Source: Mesorhizobium ventifaucium
GTDB taxonomy: Bacteria > Pseudomonadota > Alphaproteobacteria > Rhizobiales > Rhizobiaceae
DNA length: 64,000 bases
Direction: 5' to 3'
Assembly: GCF_935822925.1 (NCBI RefSeq)
Contig: NZ_CAKXZS010000030.1
Span: 1-64,000 of the forward strand
Part shown: piece after piece, positions 7,851-16,938 of the stretch
Position numbering within the stretch: the first letter of the stretch is position 1
Layout of the letters: each line of letters begins with the position of its first letter
Program-made: the position numbers and the translations under genes
The notes under the pieces: generated by a model
The model's input: the letters and a program-made list of their open reading frames with translations, nothing else
Database searches by the model: none
Told to the model about the DNA's origin: nothing

Positions 7851-8711
7851 TCATTGCGTGATCGGATTGTCGTGTTCGTCGATCAGCGGCACATTGTACT
7901 CCAACAGGATCCTGTTGATTTCCGTCTGGTTTTCCCTGATCACCCGGTTGAGCGTCCGCTTCCATTCCTGGTCGGATGGACGCACGCCCATGGTGATGCG
8001 GTATGACATGCGGGCGCCGGTTTTTTCCTTCATCAGCGGAACCACAGTGAGATCGGCGCCCGATTTTCTGGCGTAGTAGCCCGCCATCGGCCCCCACACG
8101 ATGGCGGCGTCGATCGTGCCTGCCAAAAGATCCTTGATCATGACTTCAGCCATTGATGGGGCGATGCGCGTGTCCACCATCAACGGGTAGGTCTTGGCGC
8201 TCCGCATCAGCTTGGCCGCGGCCAGGTTGGAAGCCGGCGGCGTTCCGCCGACAATTCCGATTTTCTTGTCCGCGAGCCTGGCATCCTCGATGGTTTCGAC
8301 GCCGCCGAGGCCGCCGCCCTTCCGGTAAACCAGCACATAAGCCGACCGGTAATAGGCGTTGGTGTTCTGGACCAGTTCGTCGCCCTGCGCGTATCCCATG
8401 ATGACGTCGCAGCGGTTGGCTGTCAGCGTGTTGCGCACGAAACCGGTGATCATGGGAAACCAGGTATAAGCGACTGATTTCCGGCCGGTCTTCTCGGCAA
8501 CCAGTTCCGCCAGCCTGTTTTCGAAACCTTCGCCACTTTGGTCGGTGAACGGCATGTTCGAGGGATCGGCGCAGACGCGCAGCACTTCCGGGTCGACCAG
8601 CTCTCCGGCGGCGCCGAGGCCCGCATCTTGCGCCAGCGCATGGGCGGGGACGAACGCGGCCGCCGTGGCAGCGAACAGGAAGAGGCGCAGCCTATCGCGG
8701 TACCAACTCAT
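7851..8711 (-). CDS. xoxJ: Periplasmic binding-type protein XoxJ
   Basis: XoxJ (MoxJ-like), 286 residues, a periplasmic protein with the fold of an ABC substrate-binding protein that accompanies XoxF and is thought to help activate or mature the dehydrogenase. A signal peptide (LFLFAATAAAFVPAHALAQ) is followed by ELVDPEVLRVCADPSNMPFT, the family N-terminus. Further on are IMGYAQGDELVQNTNAYYRS and IGIVGGTPPASNLA. Start 8711 has GGAGGATG directly upstream and lies one base from the xoxG stop. A longer open frame to 8942 only overlaps xoxG. Confidence 0.92.
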   Translation of the reverse strand: MSWYRDRLRLFLFAATAAAFVPAHALAQDAGLGAAGELVDPEVLRVCADPSNMPFTDQSGEGFENRLAELVAEKTGRKSVAYTWFPMITGFVRNTLTANRCDVIMGYAQGDELVQNTNAYYRSAYVLVYRKGGGLGGVETIEDARLADKKIGIVGGTPPASNLAAAKLMRSAKTYPLMVDTRIAPSMAEVMIKDLLAGTIDAAIVWGPMAGYYARKSGADLTVVPLMKEKTGARMSYRITMGVRPSDQEWKRTLNRVIRENQTEINRILLEYNVPLIDEHDNPITQ

Positions 8712-8712
8712 C

Positions 8713-9237
8713 TCATCCTCCCATGCAGGACGCTTCATGGTCCTTGGCTGCCTGCGGCTTCTCCGCCTTCTTGGGCGGGCGGCCACGGGGAGCAGCGCCG
8801 ACCGCGCGTGCGCGCAGATAGACATAGAGGTCGTCCATGTAGCAGTAGACGTTCTTGTTGTCGCCGAAGGCCGGCATGACGTTTTCCTTGCCGCCGCCGA
8901 CGTTTTTGCGACCCTCGGCCACGATCGACAGAAAGGTTCCATAGTCGGTGTTCTTCATGGTCTCCGCCAGGGCCGGCGCGTAGCTCGAGCCGACGCCATC
9001 CGGCCCATGGCAGACATGGCAGTCGGAGTGATATCGGCGGTAACCGCTGAACGTGTACCAATCCACGCTTCCGTTCTCGATCTTGTAGGTCGGATTTCCG
9101 TCCGCGTCCAAATTCTTGCCGTCCTCTTCCGTCACTGCCTTGGCTTTTTCCGCGCTGTCCTGGGCTTGTGCGAGGCTTGAGCCTGCCAGAGGCAGCAGAG
9201 CCAGAGCGAGAGCGGAAATTACAATGCGAACCGACAT
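8713..9237 (-). CDS. xoxG: Cytochrome c XoxG, electron acceptor of XoxF
   Basis: XoxG, 174 residues, the c-type cytochrome that takes electrons from the lanthanide methanol dehydrogenase. A signal peptide covers roughly residues 1-26 (ending AQAQ). The heme site CHVCH is at residues 73-77 and the probable axial Met is Met121 in NVMPAFGDN. The segment before the heme (DWYTFSGYRRYHSDCHVCHG) is typical of MoxG/XoxG. The C-terminus, about 150-174, is a Pro/Lys-rich tail. It lies 189 bases downstream of xoxF, separated by a hairpin, and one base before xoxJ. Confidence 0.94.
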   Translation of the reverse strand: MSVRIVISALALALLPLAGSSLAQAQDSAEKAKAVTEEDGKNLDADGNPTYKIENGSVDWYTFSGYRRYHSDCHVCHGPDGVGSSYAPALAETMKNTDYGTFLSIVAEGRKNVGGGKENVMPAFGDNKNVYCYMDDLYVYLRARAVGAAPRGRPPKKAEKPQAAKDHEASCMGG

Positions 9238-9322
9238 TCAGACTCTTTCCTTCATTTCGCCTGCACACGGTCTTGCTGTCGTGAAGCGGCATTGATCGGT
9301 GTTTCGGGTACGCGGCGAAATC

Positions 9323-9360
9323 GAGAGCCCGGCGGGCATTCGCCGGTGATCCGGGCTCTC
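9323..9360. terminator. hairpin between xoxF and xoxG
   Basis: GAGAGCCCGG (9323-9332) and CCGGGCTCTC (9351-9360) form a perfect 10-bp stem with an 18-base loop that is itself GC-rich and partly complementary. It lies after the xoxF stop and before the xoxG start. It resembles an attenuator that would leave xoxF message more abundant than xoxGJ; there is no clear T-run. Confidence 0.6.
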
Positions 9361-9426
9361 GTTTCTCGGGCCATTTCTCAGGCCATGGGCCTTTGCATCG
9401 CAAGGGTCGTGCGATGCCCCGGAAGA

Positions 9427-11325
9427 TCAATCCGGGAGGCCGAAGACGGTGAGCTGACCGCCCAGCGTCGTGTAGTCGGCAAGAGCGGCATAGCCGCCGA
9501 CCGCGCCAAGACCAGCCGTGGAGATGGACTTTTCCTCATCGGTCGGAGCTTTCTCACCCGCCACTGCCGTTTGCCAGGCTGCGGCGCCTTCGGCTCCCAA
9601 AAGGCCACCTGCGAGGCCGATGCCAGCCCAGCCACCGACACCCGACAGGACGGCTATATACTGCTTGCCGCCATGTTCGAAGGTGTTGACGTTGCCGATG
9701 ATGCCCGACGGCGTCTTGAACTTGTAGAGTTCTTTGCCTTCGGTATCGACGGCCTTGATGTAGCCTTCCAGCGTGCCGTAGAAGACCACATCGCCTTCGG
9801 TGGCAAGCGCGCCGGACCAGACCGAGAACTGCTCGGGCTTGGACCAAACGATCTCGCCCTTGGCCGCGTCCCAGGCGATGAAGTTGCCCATGCCGCCATG
9901 GCTGTTTGGCGTCGGGTACATCGCCACCGTCGCGCCGACATAGGGCTGGCCGGCGGTATAACTTACCTTGTAAGGCTCGTAGTCCATGCAGACATGGTTG
10001 GTCGGCACATAGAACAGTCCGGTCTTCGGCGAATAGGTCGCGGGCTGCTGGTCCTTGGTGCCAAGCGCGGCGGGGCAGATGCCCGTCGAGTTGGTGTCTT
10101 CGCCGTTCTGCTGGGTCGAATATTTGGCCACGACCTGCGGACGGCCATACTGGTCGCTGTTGGGGTCCATGTTGACCTCGGTCGCCCAATTCACCGTGGG
10201 ATCGTATTTCTTGGCGACGAGAAGCTCGCCATTGGCGCGATCCATGGTGTAGGCAAAGCCGTTGCGGTCGAAATGCACCAGCACGTCACGCTTGGCGCCG
10301 TTGATCTCCATGCCGTCGACGAGAATGTTCTCGTTGACGCCATCATAGTCCCACTCGTCATGCGGGGTCATCTGGTAGAGCCATTTGGCCACGCCGGTGT
10401 CGGCATCGCGCGCCATGAGCGTCATCGACCAGCGATTGTCACCCGGGCGCTGGACCGGGTTCCAGGTCGAGGGATTGCCGGTGCCATAGTAAACCAGGTT
10501 CAGCTTGGGATCATAAGCGAACCATCCCCAAGTCGTGCCGCCACCGGTTTTCCACTGCTCGCCCTCCCAGGTGTTGATGCCGGAATCCGGCCCAACGGGC
10601 TTGCCGAGATGAGTGGTCTTTTCCGGATCGATGAGCGTCTCTGCATCCGGACCGGTGGAATAAGCCTTCCAGGCAAGCGAGCCATCCTTGAGGTTATACG
10701 CCGCGGTCCAGCCGCGGACACCGAATTCAGCGCCTGAAACGCCGATGATGACCTTGTCCTTGACGACCATAGGCGCGGCTGTGCCGGATTCGCCCTTGCT
10801 GCCGTCGGTCTCGCCGTTCTTGACCGACCAGACGACCTTGCCGGTCTTGGCATCGAGCGCCACAACAGTCGTGTCGGCCTGGTTGAGGATGATCTTGCCG
10901 TCACCATAGGCGACGCCGCGATTGACCGTATCGCAGCACATGATCGCAATGACGTTCGGATCCTGCTTGGGCTCGTACTTCCAGAGGATCTTGCCTTCAT
11001 TGTTGAGGTCGAGAGCGTAGACGATATTCGGGAACGGCGTGTGGATATACATCACGTCGCCGATCACCAGCGGGCCGCCTTCATGGCCGCGCAGCACGCC
11101 AGTGGACATCGTCCACTTGACCTGCAGGTTCTTCACATTGTCCTTGTTGATCTGGTTCAGTTTCGAGTAACGGGTGTTGGCGTAATCACCCGTGGGCATT
11201 GCCCAGTTCTTGGCATCAGAGGCCATTTTCATCAGCTCTTCATTGGCCGACGTCATGTGGACCGCGCCGAACGACATGAGCGCCGCGGTCGTTAGTAGGT
11301 AGGCAGTTTTCGCTAATACACGCAT
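9427..11325 (-). CDS. xoxF: Lanthanide-dependent methanol dehydrogenase XoxF
   Basis: XoxF, 632 residues, a periplasmic PQQ enzyme oxidising methanol (and possibly formaldehyde). Signal peptide about residues 1-27 (ending MTSA). The adjacent disulfide Cys pair is at 130-131 ([10 protein letters not shown]). Metal and PQQ residues include Glu200 (SGAEFGV) and Asn284 (GTGNPSTW). The decisive motif [12 protein letters not shown] carries Asp326 (catalytic base) and Asp328, the extra Asp that marks lanthanide enzymes; calcium-type MxaF has Ala there. No mxaI-like small subunit was seen. Residues about 575-603, between GIGLAGG and GLGAVGG, form a segment roughly 25 residues longer than in XoxF sequences I remember. 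An upstream Met at 11346 is possible, but 11325 gives the signal peptide. Confidence 0.96.
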   Translation of the reverse strand: MRVLAKTAYLLTTAALMSFGAVHMTSANEELMKMASDAKNWAMPTGDYANTRYSKLNQINKDNVKNLQVKWTMSTGVLRGHEGGPLVIGDVMYIHTPFPNIVYALDLNNEGKILWKYEPKQDPNVIAIMCCDTVNRGVAYGDGKIILNQADTTVVALDAKTGKVVWSVKNGETDGSKGESGTAAPMVVKDKVIIGVSGAEFGVRGWTAAYNLKDGSLAWKAYSTGPDAETLIDPEKTTHLGKPVGPDSGINTWEGEQWKTGGGTTWGWFAYDPKLNLVYYGTGNPSTWNPVQRPGDNRWSMTLMARDADTGVAKWLYQMTPHDEWDYDGVNENILVDGMEINGAKRDVLVHFDRNGFAYTMDRANGELLVAKKYDPTVNWATEVNMDPNSDQYGRPQVVAKYSTQQNGEDTNSTGICPAALGTKDQQPATYSPKTGLFYVPTNHVCMDYEPYKVSYTAGQPYVGATVAMYPTPNSHGGMGNFIAWDAAKGEIVWSKPEQFSVWSGALATEGDVVFYGTLEGYIKAVDTEGKELYKFKTPSGIIGNVNTFEHGGKQYIAVLSGVGGWAGIGLAGGLLGAEGAAAWQTAVAGEKAPTDEEKSISTAGLGAVGGYAALADYTTLGGQLTVFGLPD

Positions 11326-11997
11326 CAAAGTCCTCCCAGGGTGCACAATGACGAATCGTCCGTTGAGCCCACCAGGGCTTGCCCAAGCGATTCATGTGGG
11401 GGAAGTATTTCCGGCAGCGTGTCACGACCTAAGCCGAATGAGCAGAGGGCACCGTTACTGCCCATCCCACTTGGCCTACGAAAGACTGTCGCCGCTCCCT
11501 AATGACGGTGACGCCCTTGAAGCCGGAAACAGGATGAAGCTATGTCATCGCCAGACGGAAGGCAAGAAAAATCACTTCCGCTTATGTTGCACTGCAATAT
11601 AGAGAAATAGATGTGAAAAAGCCCGGACAGAAAGCTATTGATCGACTGTGGATGGAGCGAGATTTATATAAGTGGTTAAATTTTGCGTATTTTTCTGGCG
11701 AAATGTATTGATTTTTATTTGGGAATATTCGTTGGAGCGTGTGACTTTAAGTATGCGCGCGTCGCTCCCTGTGCCGATAGTGGAGCAGACATGAAATGAA
11801 GGTCAGCACCAGGATTCGGAGCGGATGTTGGTGCTGTCGGGGAGGCCTTTTGCCGGCCGGGACGGCCCTGTCCTTTGGTACTATATGGCCTGCACGAGAA
11901 CTTGACTGGCGTGGGTTCGCGAGGCCAACTGGTGCGGTGATCCGTCTCGATCCAGTGGGCTCGATCTGTCACGTTCCGGGCCAATCGGAGGTTCTCC
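11326..11997. other. 671-base intergenic region upstream of xoxF
   Basis: No gene was recognised. The part around 11600-11760 is clearly AT-richer than the surroundings, with runs such as ATTTATATAAGTGG and TTGATTTTTATTTGG. This is where the promoter of xoxF (reading left) and the promoter of the small exported gene at 11998 (reading right) must lie. A lanthanide-responsive promoter is a reasonable guess, but no operator was identified. Confidence 0.5.
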
Positions 11998-12351
11998 ATG
12001 ATCAGATATGTCGGCTTTTCGAGCTTGCCGCTGTTGCTCACGTCGGCCCTGGCCTTCGCCAATCCGGCCGGCGCCGCCGGAGATTATCCGACAGTGACGG
12101 TTGTCGACTATGTGCTCGGCTGCATGCGGACCAATGGCCAGACGCGTCAGGCGCTGGAGCGCTGTTCCTGCTCGATCGACGTCATCGCCTCAATCGTTCC
12201 ATTCGAGGATTATGAAAGGGCCGAGACCTTCAAGAGCATGTCCCTGACGACAGGGGAGCGTTCGGGACTGTTCCGCGAAAACGCGCCGTCAAAAGCCGCA
12301 AGCACGGAGCTGAAGCGCGCGCAGGCGGAGGCCGACATGCGCTGCTTCTAA
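11998..12351 (+). CDS. Small exported cysteine protein near xoxF
   Basis: A 117-residue protein with a signal peptide (MIRYVGFSSLPLLLTSALAFA, cleavage near ANPAGAAG). The mature part has four cysteines: Cys42 in VLGCMRTNGQ, a pair in ERCSCSIDVIA, and one at the second-last position. It looks like a small helical periplasmic protein with possible disulfides. GGAGG lies just before the start. The family was not recognised. It is divergent from xoxF and convergent with the SoxYZ-like gene, so a role in the quinoprotein system is plausible but only by location. Confidence 0.72.
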   Translation: MIRYVGFSSLPLLLTSALAFANPAGAAGDYPTVTVVDYVLGCMRTNGQTRQALERCSCSIDVIASIVPFEDYERAETFKSMSLTTGERSGLFRENAPSKAASTELKRAQAEADMRCF

Positions 12352-12387
12352 AGCGCGTCGCACTTGAATGGATTCATGCGACGCGCT
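12352..12387. terminator. 11-bp inverted repeat after the small exported gene
   Basis: AGCGCGTCGCA (12352-12362) and TGCGACGCGCT (12377-12387) pair perfectly around a 14-base loop. It begins right after the stop codon of the gene ending at 12351 and lies between two convergent genes, as expected of a bidirectional terminator or a short palindromic intergenic repeat. Confidence 0.65.
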
Positions 12388-12405
12388 GCATGCCGTTTCG
12401 AGGTT

Positions 12406-13269
12406 TCAAAGCCCCGTAACCTCCAGCGGCCATTGATGGCGAAATACCTTGCCATCCGTATCGATCGCTTCGACCTGGATTTGGCCAGTGCCGTGCGCGG
12501 TGAAATCGAACCGGAAATTGGGATCTTCCGAAATCGATATCCCCCCTTCCATCGACAGGATTAGCCGGTCTGCCTGCGAGACCGACAGTTTCTGAACAAA
12601 ATGCGCCGGGATGAAATACTGGGTCAGCGGGTTGCGCTGCAGGCCCGAATTGTTCGGGTGGCGGATCATCAGCTGCAATTCCTGCGCCTTCGTCATCGTC
12701 TCTTGCGGCGGGAATTGGCGCAGCTTCATCTGCCCCATCGTCGCCATCGCCTCGTCCTGGTTCTTGACCGCCGGGGCGGAGCATCCGCCTGACGCCTTGA
12801 CGAAGGTCTGGGCCATGTGGAGCGCGCCGCCCTGCGTTTCTGCTATGGCACGCAGATAGGAATAGTCGTCGACGCGCACGCGCGTCGACAGATGCGTCAC
12901 GCCGGCGTCCTTGCCGATCTGGAACGTCGCCGCCACCGGCGCCGGGTTGACGTCGATGATCAAGGTGACGGATTTGATGCCGTCGGGCGCCTTGGCCGGG
13001 TCGATATAGATGTCGACGGGCACGATGGCGGCATCCTGCGCCCGCTTCGGCGCCTCGATCCTGACGACGCCGCTATCGACCAGAATTGCCCGATCGCCGA
13101 ACACGTCGCCTTTCAGATCCTGCCAGATCCTGTTCGAAGACGCGGTTGACTGCTGGGCGTTGGCGACTCCGGAGGAACCAAAGAGCGTGCCGACGGCCAG
13201 GACAATCGCTGCAAAGACGGCTGCGAGCGGCAAGCCGAGTTGCCGGCTCCGGTAAGCGTGGTTCTGCAT
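12406..13269 (-). CDS. Quinoprotein-associated SoxYZ-like carrier protein
   Basis: A 287-residue exported protein resembling a fusion of the sulfur carriers SoxY and SoxZ, of the family found next to quinoprotein dehydrogenases. After a signal segment (LPLAAVFAAIVLAVGTLFGSSGVANAQ) comes a SoxY-like half ending with a Cys in VKASGGCSAPA, then a SoxZ-like half (LQLMIRHPNNSGLQRNP, YFIPAHFVQKLSVSQ). In true SoxY the carrier Cys is at a GGCG C-terminus; here GGC is internal at the junction. What it carries is unknown. Start 13269 follows a ribosome site (GGAGGCATCGAA); the frame extends to 13356 without family sequence. It lies downstream of the metallo-hydrolase gene, 105 bases away. Confidence 0.88.
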   Translation of the reverse strand: MQNHAYRSRQLGLPLAAVFAAIVLAVGTLFGSSGVANAQQSTASSNRIWQDLKGDVFGDRAILVDSGVVRIEAPKRAQDAAIVPVDIYIDPAKAPDGIKSVTLIIDVNPAPVAATFQIGKDAGVTHLSTRVRVDDYSYLRAIAETQGGALHMAQTFVKASGGCSAPAVKNQDEAMATMGQMKLRQFPPQETMTKAQELQLMIRHPNNSGLQRNPLTQYFIPAHFVQKLSVSQADRLILSMEGGISISEDPNFRFDFTAHGTGQIQVEAIDTDGKVFRHQWPLEVTGL

Positions 13270-13374
13270 TTCGATGCCTCCACCAATCTCAGAGAGGTGG
13301 TGCCCAGGCCGATCTCGAGGATAGACCCTTGACGATGCGTTGGCAAATCGATCCACAACGCTTGTCGCTGTGAT

Positions 13375-14346
13375 CTATTCCCATTCGAGTTCGGCAAAGG
13401 CGGCCGTTGCATTGCGCTCGTTGTAGTCGTCGAAGAGATGCCAATTGCCCCGTTCGCTTGCGCCGGCGGTCCTGACGGCCTCGCGGAGCGGCATCCCGTC
13501 GGCGATCGCCTTGCGAACATCGCGCGCCAGAATTTCGAAATAGCGCCGCTGCGCCGTCAGCGCCGCCGGCCAGTCGGCCGGCACCGGGCCATGACCCGGC
13601 ACGACACGCACTGCGCCGATCGCGGCGAGCGCATCCATCTGGCGGAGCCAGCCGAGCAGCGATCCGTCGAGCGTCGGCAAGGAACCGATGAAAACCAGAT
13701 CGCCGGCAAACAGCGTGCGGGTCGCGCTGTCGAAGACGGTCAGGTCGTTGTCGGTGTGAGCCGCCTTCCATGCCTGCAATTCGAGCACGCGTCCGCCGAG
13801 GTCGAGCTGCAGGCGATCGTCGACCAGCATCGTCGGCGGTATGATCTCGATGCCTTTGATGAGCGCGTCGCCGATCTGTTCGCGAAAGTTTCGCAGGTAG
13901 AAGGCGCCGCGTGCCTCGAGGGCGCGCGGCAGATTGTGGTGGCCGATGATGGTGGCGCCGATCTGCCGGAACGCCGCGTTGCCGAAGACATGGTCGGGGT
14001 GCATGTGGGTGTTGATCAGGTAGCGGACCGGCTTGGCGCTTATCTTGCCGATTGCGGCGATGAGGGCGTTCGCCTCGATCAGGCTGCCGCCGCTGTCGAT
14101 GACGGCGACGGCATCGGTGCCGACGACGACGCCCAGGTTGGAGATCGCGCCCTGGTTGGCGGCGCTCATCAATTCATCGATGCCCTGGAAAGCGAAGACG
14201 CCGTCGGCGACCTTCCTGAGCTTGAATTCAAGGCCGTAGGCTGCGGCGACAGCGGCCCGCCCGAGGCAGCAGGGCAGCATCGCCGCGCTGACCGCGGTGC
14301 AGGCGAAGCCGTTCACAAGCTTGCGTCGTATCCTGTCGATCGGCAT
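13375..14346 (-). CDS. Quinoprotein relay zinc metallo-hydrolase (SoxH-like)
   Basis: A 323-residue metallo-beta-lactamase-fold hydrolase with a signal peptide. The zinc motif NTHMHPDHVFGN is present, with further ligands in HHNLPRAL, AHTDNDLTVF, LFAGDLVFIG and VPGHGPV. It belongs to the group named quinoprotein relay system zinc metallo-hydrolase, found with SoxYZ-like carriers and PQQ enzymes. The substrate is unknown; by analogy with SoxH it might act on a thiol-bound group on the carrier encoded next door. It lies 30 bases downstream of the ABC ATPase gene, in the same direction. Confidence 0.88.
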   Translation of the reverse strand: MPIDRIRRKLVNGFACTAVSAAMLPCCLGRAAVAAAYGLEFKLRKVADGVFAFQGIDELMSAANQGAISNLGVVVGTDAVAVIDSGGSLIEANALIAAIGKISAKPVRYLINTHMHPDHVFGNAAFRQIGATIIGHHNLPRALEARGAFYLRNFREQIGDALIKGIEIIPPTMLVDDRLQLDLGGRVLELQAWKAAHTDNDLTVFDSATRTLFAGDLVFIGSLPTLDGSLLGWLRQMDALAAIGAVRVVPGHGPVPADWPAALTAQRRYFEILARDVRKAIADGMPLREAVRTAGASERGNWHLFDDYNERNATAAFAELEWE

Positions 14347-14376
14347 GGCTTCCTCCCGATTACGAACTGTAGGCGA

Positions 14377-15117
14377 TCAGGCCACGCCCGGAAATTTTTG
14401 CTGGAATGACCGCAATAGGTCGCTCATCACCTGTGGATTGCGATAGTGCCGCGGCAGCCTTACGTCGAACATGCCGAGCACATGGGCCGGCCGCTGCGCG
14501 AGCACGATGATGCGGTCCGACAGCATCAAGGCCTCGCGCAGATTGTGGGTCACCATCAGGGCGGTCGTCGGCCGCGCCGACCACACGGTCAAAAGCAGGT
14601 GCCGAAGCCGCTCGGCGGTCCGTTCGTCGAGTGAGGCAAAGGGCTCGTCCAGGAACAGCACCGCCGGTTCGGTGGCGAAGGCCCTGGCAAGCGCTGCCCT
14701 GCGCGCAAGGCCGAGCGAAAGCTCCGCCGGATAGAGCGAGCGCATGCCGGCGAGGCCGAGCGTGTCGAACAGCCCGTCGAGATTTTTCGTTCTCAGGCTT
14801 TTCGGCAGCGCCAGCCTGACATTCTGCTCCACCGTCCGCCACGGCAGCAAGACCGGCTCCTGGAACACGGCGGCGATCCGGTCGGAGCCGCCTTCAGGCA
14901 GGTGGAACGAGCCGGAAAAGTCCTTGTCCAACCCAAGCAGGATGCGCAGCGTCGTGGTCTTGCCGCAGCCGGACGGCCCCAGCAAGCAGGCGAATTCGCC
15001 TTGCCGGACCTCGAAGGAAAGGTCCTGAAGCGCCGTGATCGAGACGCCTTGTGCGGACCTGAAGGTCTTTTCGGCGATGTCGACCCTAAGCGGGACGGCG
15101 GCGCCAACGGGTTGCAT
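14377..15117 (-). CDS. ABC importer ATPase with altered signature motif
   Basis: An ATP-binding subunit of about 246 residues for a NitT/TauT-type importer. Walker A is GPSGCGKTT, the Q-loop is in VFQEPVLLPWRTV, Walker B is AVLFLDEPFASLD, and the switch His is in MVTHNLREAL. The signature, normally LSGGQ, reads ELSLGLARRAALARAF (LSLGL), a notable departure. Start 15117 is chosen because it opens the domain; an in-frame Met at 15156 would lengthen the overlap. Either way it overlaps the permease gene end, which indicates coupling. The substrate is unknown; the operon also encodes the metallo-hydrolase and SoxYZ-like carrier. Confidence 0.88.
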   Translation of the reverse strand: MQPVGAAVPLRVDIAEKTFRSAQGVSITALQDLSFEVRQGEFACLLGPSGCGKTTTLRILLGLDKDFSGSFHLPEGGSDRIAAVFQEPVLLPWRTVEQNVRLALPKSLRTKNLDGLFDTLGLAGMRSLYPAELSLGLARRAALARAFATEPAVLFLDEPFASLDERTAERLRHLLLTVWSARPTTALMVTHNLREALMLSDRIIVLAQRPAHVLGMFDVRLPRHYRNPQVMSDLLRSFQQKFPGVA

Positions 15118-15916
15118 GTCGTTCAACGGGCTGCACCACAAGGAGTTCGATGACAAGCATCACCGCCACGAAAGCCAGCGTGTAGGCAAGGATGGCGGCG
15201 ACGTCGAAAAGCTGGAAATAAAGATAGATCTGGAAGCCGACGCCATTGGAGCGGCCGAGCAGTTCGACCACCAGGACGATCTTCCAGATGAGGGCGATGC
15301 CGGACCGTGAGGCGGCGGCAAGATAGGGCTGCAGTTGCGGCAGCAGGACGTGGCGAATGCGATCGAGGAGGCCGAAACGGTAGACGGCGGCCATTTCGGC
15401 GTAAGTCGGATCAAGCGCCCTGGCGCCTTCGCGCATCGTCACCACGACATTGGGGATCTTGTTGACGGCAACCGCGCCAATCGCCGCCGCTTCGTTGAGG
15501 CCGAACCAGATGTAGGCGAGCACGATGACGACCAGCGCGGGAATGTTGAGGAACAGAACCACCCAGGGAGCGAAGAACCGGTCTGCGCTGCGGTGGCTGC
15601 CGAGGAGAACGCCGATGAGCGAGCCAACAACCATCGCGACGACATATGCCGCGGCAACCCGGCCGAGCGTCGCGCCGAGATGGTAGAAAAGATCGCCGTT
15701 CGCCGCCTCTGCGAGCAGCACCTGCCAGACCTGTCCCGGCCCTGGAAAGGCGCGGCTCGGCCAGGCATGTGCCGCAAGACCCCACAGCAGGCAAAGCCCG
15801 AGCAGGGAAACCGCCACCGTCAGCACCGGTGTCAGCGCCGCTGCAAGACCGGATTGGCTGGACGTGCCGGCCGCAGCGCCAGGCGGGCGATCGCCGGTGT
15901 CAGGTGGGCTCATCAT
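15086..15916 (-). CDS. ABC importer permease
   Basis: A 276-residue inner-membrane permease of the SsuC/TauC type. About six membrane helices are visible, starting with LTVAVSLLGLCLLWGLAAHA and ending with AYTLAFVAVMLVIELLVVQP. The coupling loop shows the usual pattern EMAAVYRFGLLDRIRHVLLPQLQPYLAAA. It overlaps the binding-protein gene upstream by four bases and the ATPase gene downstream. It forms one importer with its two neighbours. Substrate not predictable from sequence. Confidence 0.9.
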   Translation of the reverse strand: MMSPPDTGDRPPGAAAGTSSQSGLAAALTPVLTVAVSLLGLCLLWGLAAHAWPSRAFPGPGQVWQVLLAEAANGDLFYHLGATLGRVAAAYVVAMVVGSLIGVLLGSHRSADRFFAPWVVLFLNIPALVVIVLAYIWFGLNEAAAIGAVAVNKIPNVVVTMREGARALDPTYAEMAAVYRFGLLDRIRHVLLPQLQPYLAAASRSGIALIWKIVLVVELLGRSNGVGFQIYLYFQLFDVAAILAYTLAFVAVMLVIELLVVQPVERHATRWRRRPA

Positions 15917-16896
15917 TGCGGCAGTTCCTGCCAGAACGTGCCGGGCGCCATCTCCGGCGCGCGGCCGACCAGCTTTTCGCCGCCGATCTCGGCCAGCACA
16001 CGGTAGAGCTTGCCGGCGTCGGCCGCATCCTCGGCGACGGGGCGTCTGGGAATGCCCTCGCGATAGCGGTCACGCAGTTTGGCCAGTTCCTTGCCTTGCG
16101 CGCGGATAATCGGCGCAAGGCGCAGCCACTCGTCGTCGGATCTGGCCAGCAAGTCCTTTGACTGGGCCGAAGCCTTGATGAAGCCGGTGACGGCGTCCGG
16201 ATGTTCGTTCGCCCATTTGTCATGAAAGACATAGCCGAGCGCCGACACGGCGCCCGAGGCCCCGAGCGCTTTCGCCGCAGCATCGGCGCCGATCAGCCGA
16301 CGAAAGCTGTTTGCCTCGAGGCGGGCGCAAAAGTGCCAGAAATTGAGCACCGCATCGAGCTCGCCCTGCATCGCCTTTTCCGAAATCAGCGGCGGCGCGC
16401 CAAAGACGATGTCGCTCGTTGCCGCCAGGTCGAGGCCGTGATCGCGTCTGGCCAGCGCCTGGATCAGCAGCCAGCTTTTATCGAGAGGTCCGCCGGCGAC
16501 GCCGATCTTTTTTCCCCTGAGATCGGTGATCGTCCGGATCGGCGCTCCCTCCTTCACCATGATCGCCCCGACCGCGGTCGAATAGGGGACCAATGTGAGG
16601 TCGACGCCTTCGGAGCGCTGGCGTGAGACCCACAGCCAGTCGGAGACGATCATGTCGATCGCGCCGGCCAGCATGGCGACGTTGGTTGCATCCTCGCCGG
16701 CGAAATCGACGACCTCCAGATCGATGCCGTTGGCTGCGTCGAACTTGTGGTGCTTCAGCGTGTCAAGCGCCCAGCTCACGGTGCCGAATTTTAGCACACC
16801 GATGCGAACCTTGACCGTGGCGAAGGACGGCTTTGGGACAAGCGCTGCGGCCATTCCGAGAGCTGCCAGGCGGAGCGTTCCTCGACGCGAAATCAT
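15913..16896 (-). CDS. ABC importer substrate-binding protein
   Basis: A 327-residue periplasmic binding protein of the NitT/TauT/SsuA type. The N-terminus MISRRGTLRLAALGMAAALV is a signal peptide with a twin-arginine look (SRRGTLRL). Mature features are VKVRIGVLKFGTVSWALDTLK, GAIDMIVSDWLWVSRQR and LRGKKIGVAGGPLDKSWLL. Start 16896 is set by GGGAGGAG about ten bases upstream. Importers of this class take up sulfonates, nitrate, pyrimidines or similar small molecules; the ligand here is unknown. First of the importer genes, 42 bases after a small cysteine protein gene. Confidence 0.88.
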   Translation of the reverse strand: MISRRGTLRLAALGMAAALVPKPSFATVKVRIGVLKFGTVSWALDTLKHHKFDAANGIDLEVVDFAGEDATNVAMLAGAIDMIVSDWLWVSRQRSEGVDLTLVPYSTAVGAIMVKEGAPIRTITDLRGKKIGVAGGPLDKSWLLIQALARRDHGLDLAATSDIVFGAPPLISEKAMQGELDAVLNFWHFCARLEANSFRRLIGADAAAKALGASGAVSALGYVFHDKWANEHPDAVTGFIKASAQSKDLLARSDDEWLRLAPIIRAQGKELAKLRDRYREGIPRRPVAEDAADAGKLYRVLAEIGGEKLVGRAPEMAPGTFWQELPQ

Positions 16897-16938
16897 GATG
16901 ATGTCTCCTCCCTGGGCCATAACAGGCCGGGGCGCCGA

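Noticed and set aside
9292-10737. A 481-codon plus-strand open frame opposite xoxF
   Set aside because: Antisense shadow created by GC-rich codon use of xoxF; no motifs.
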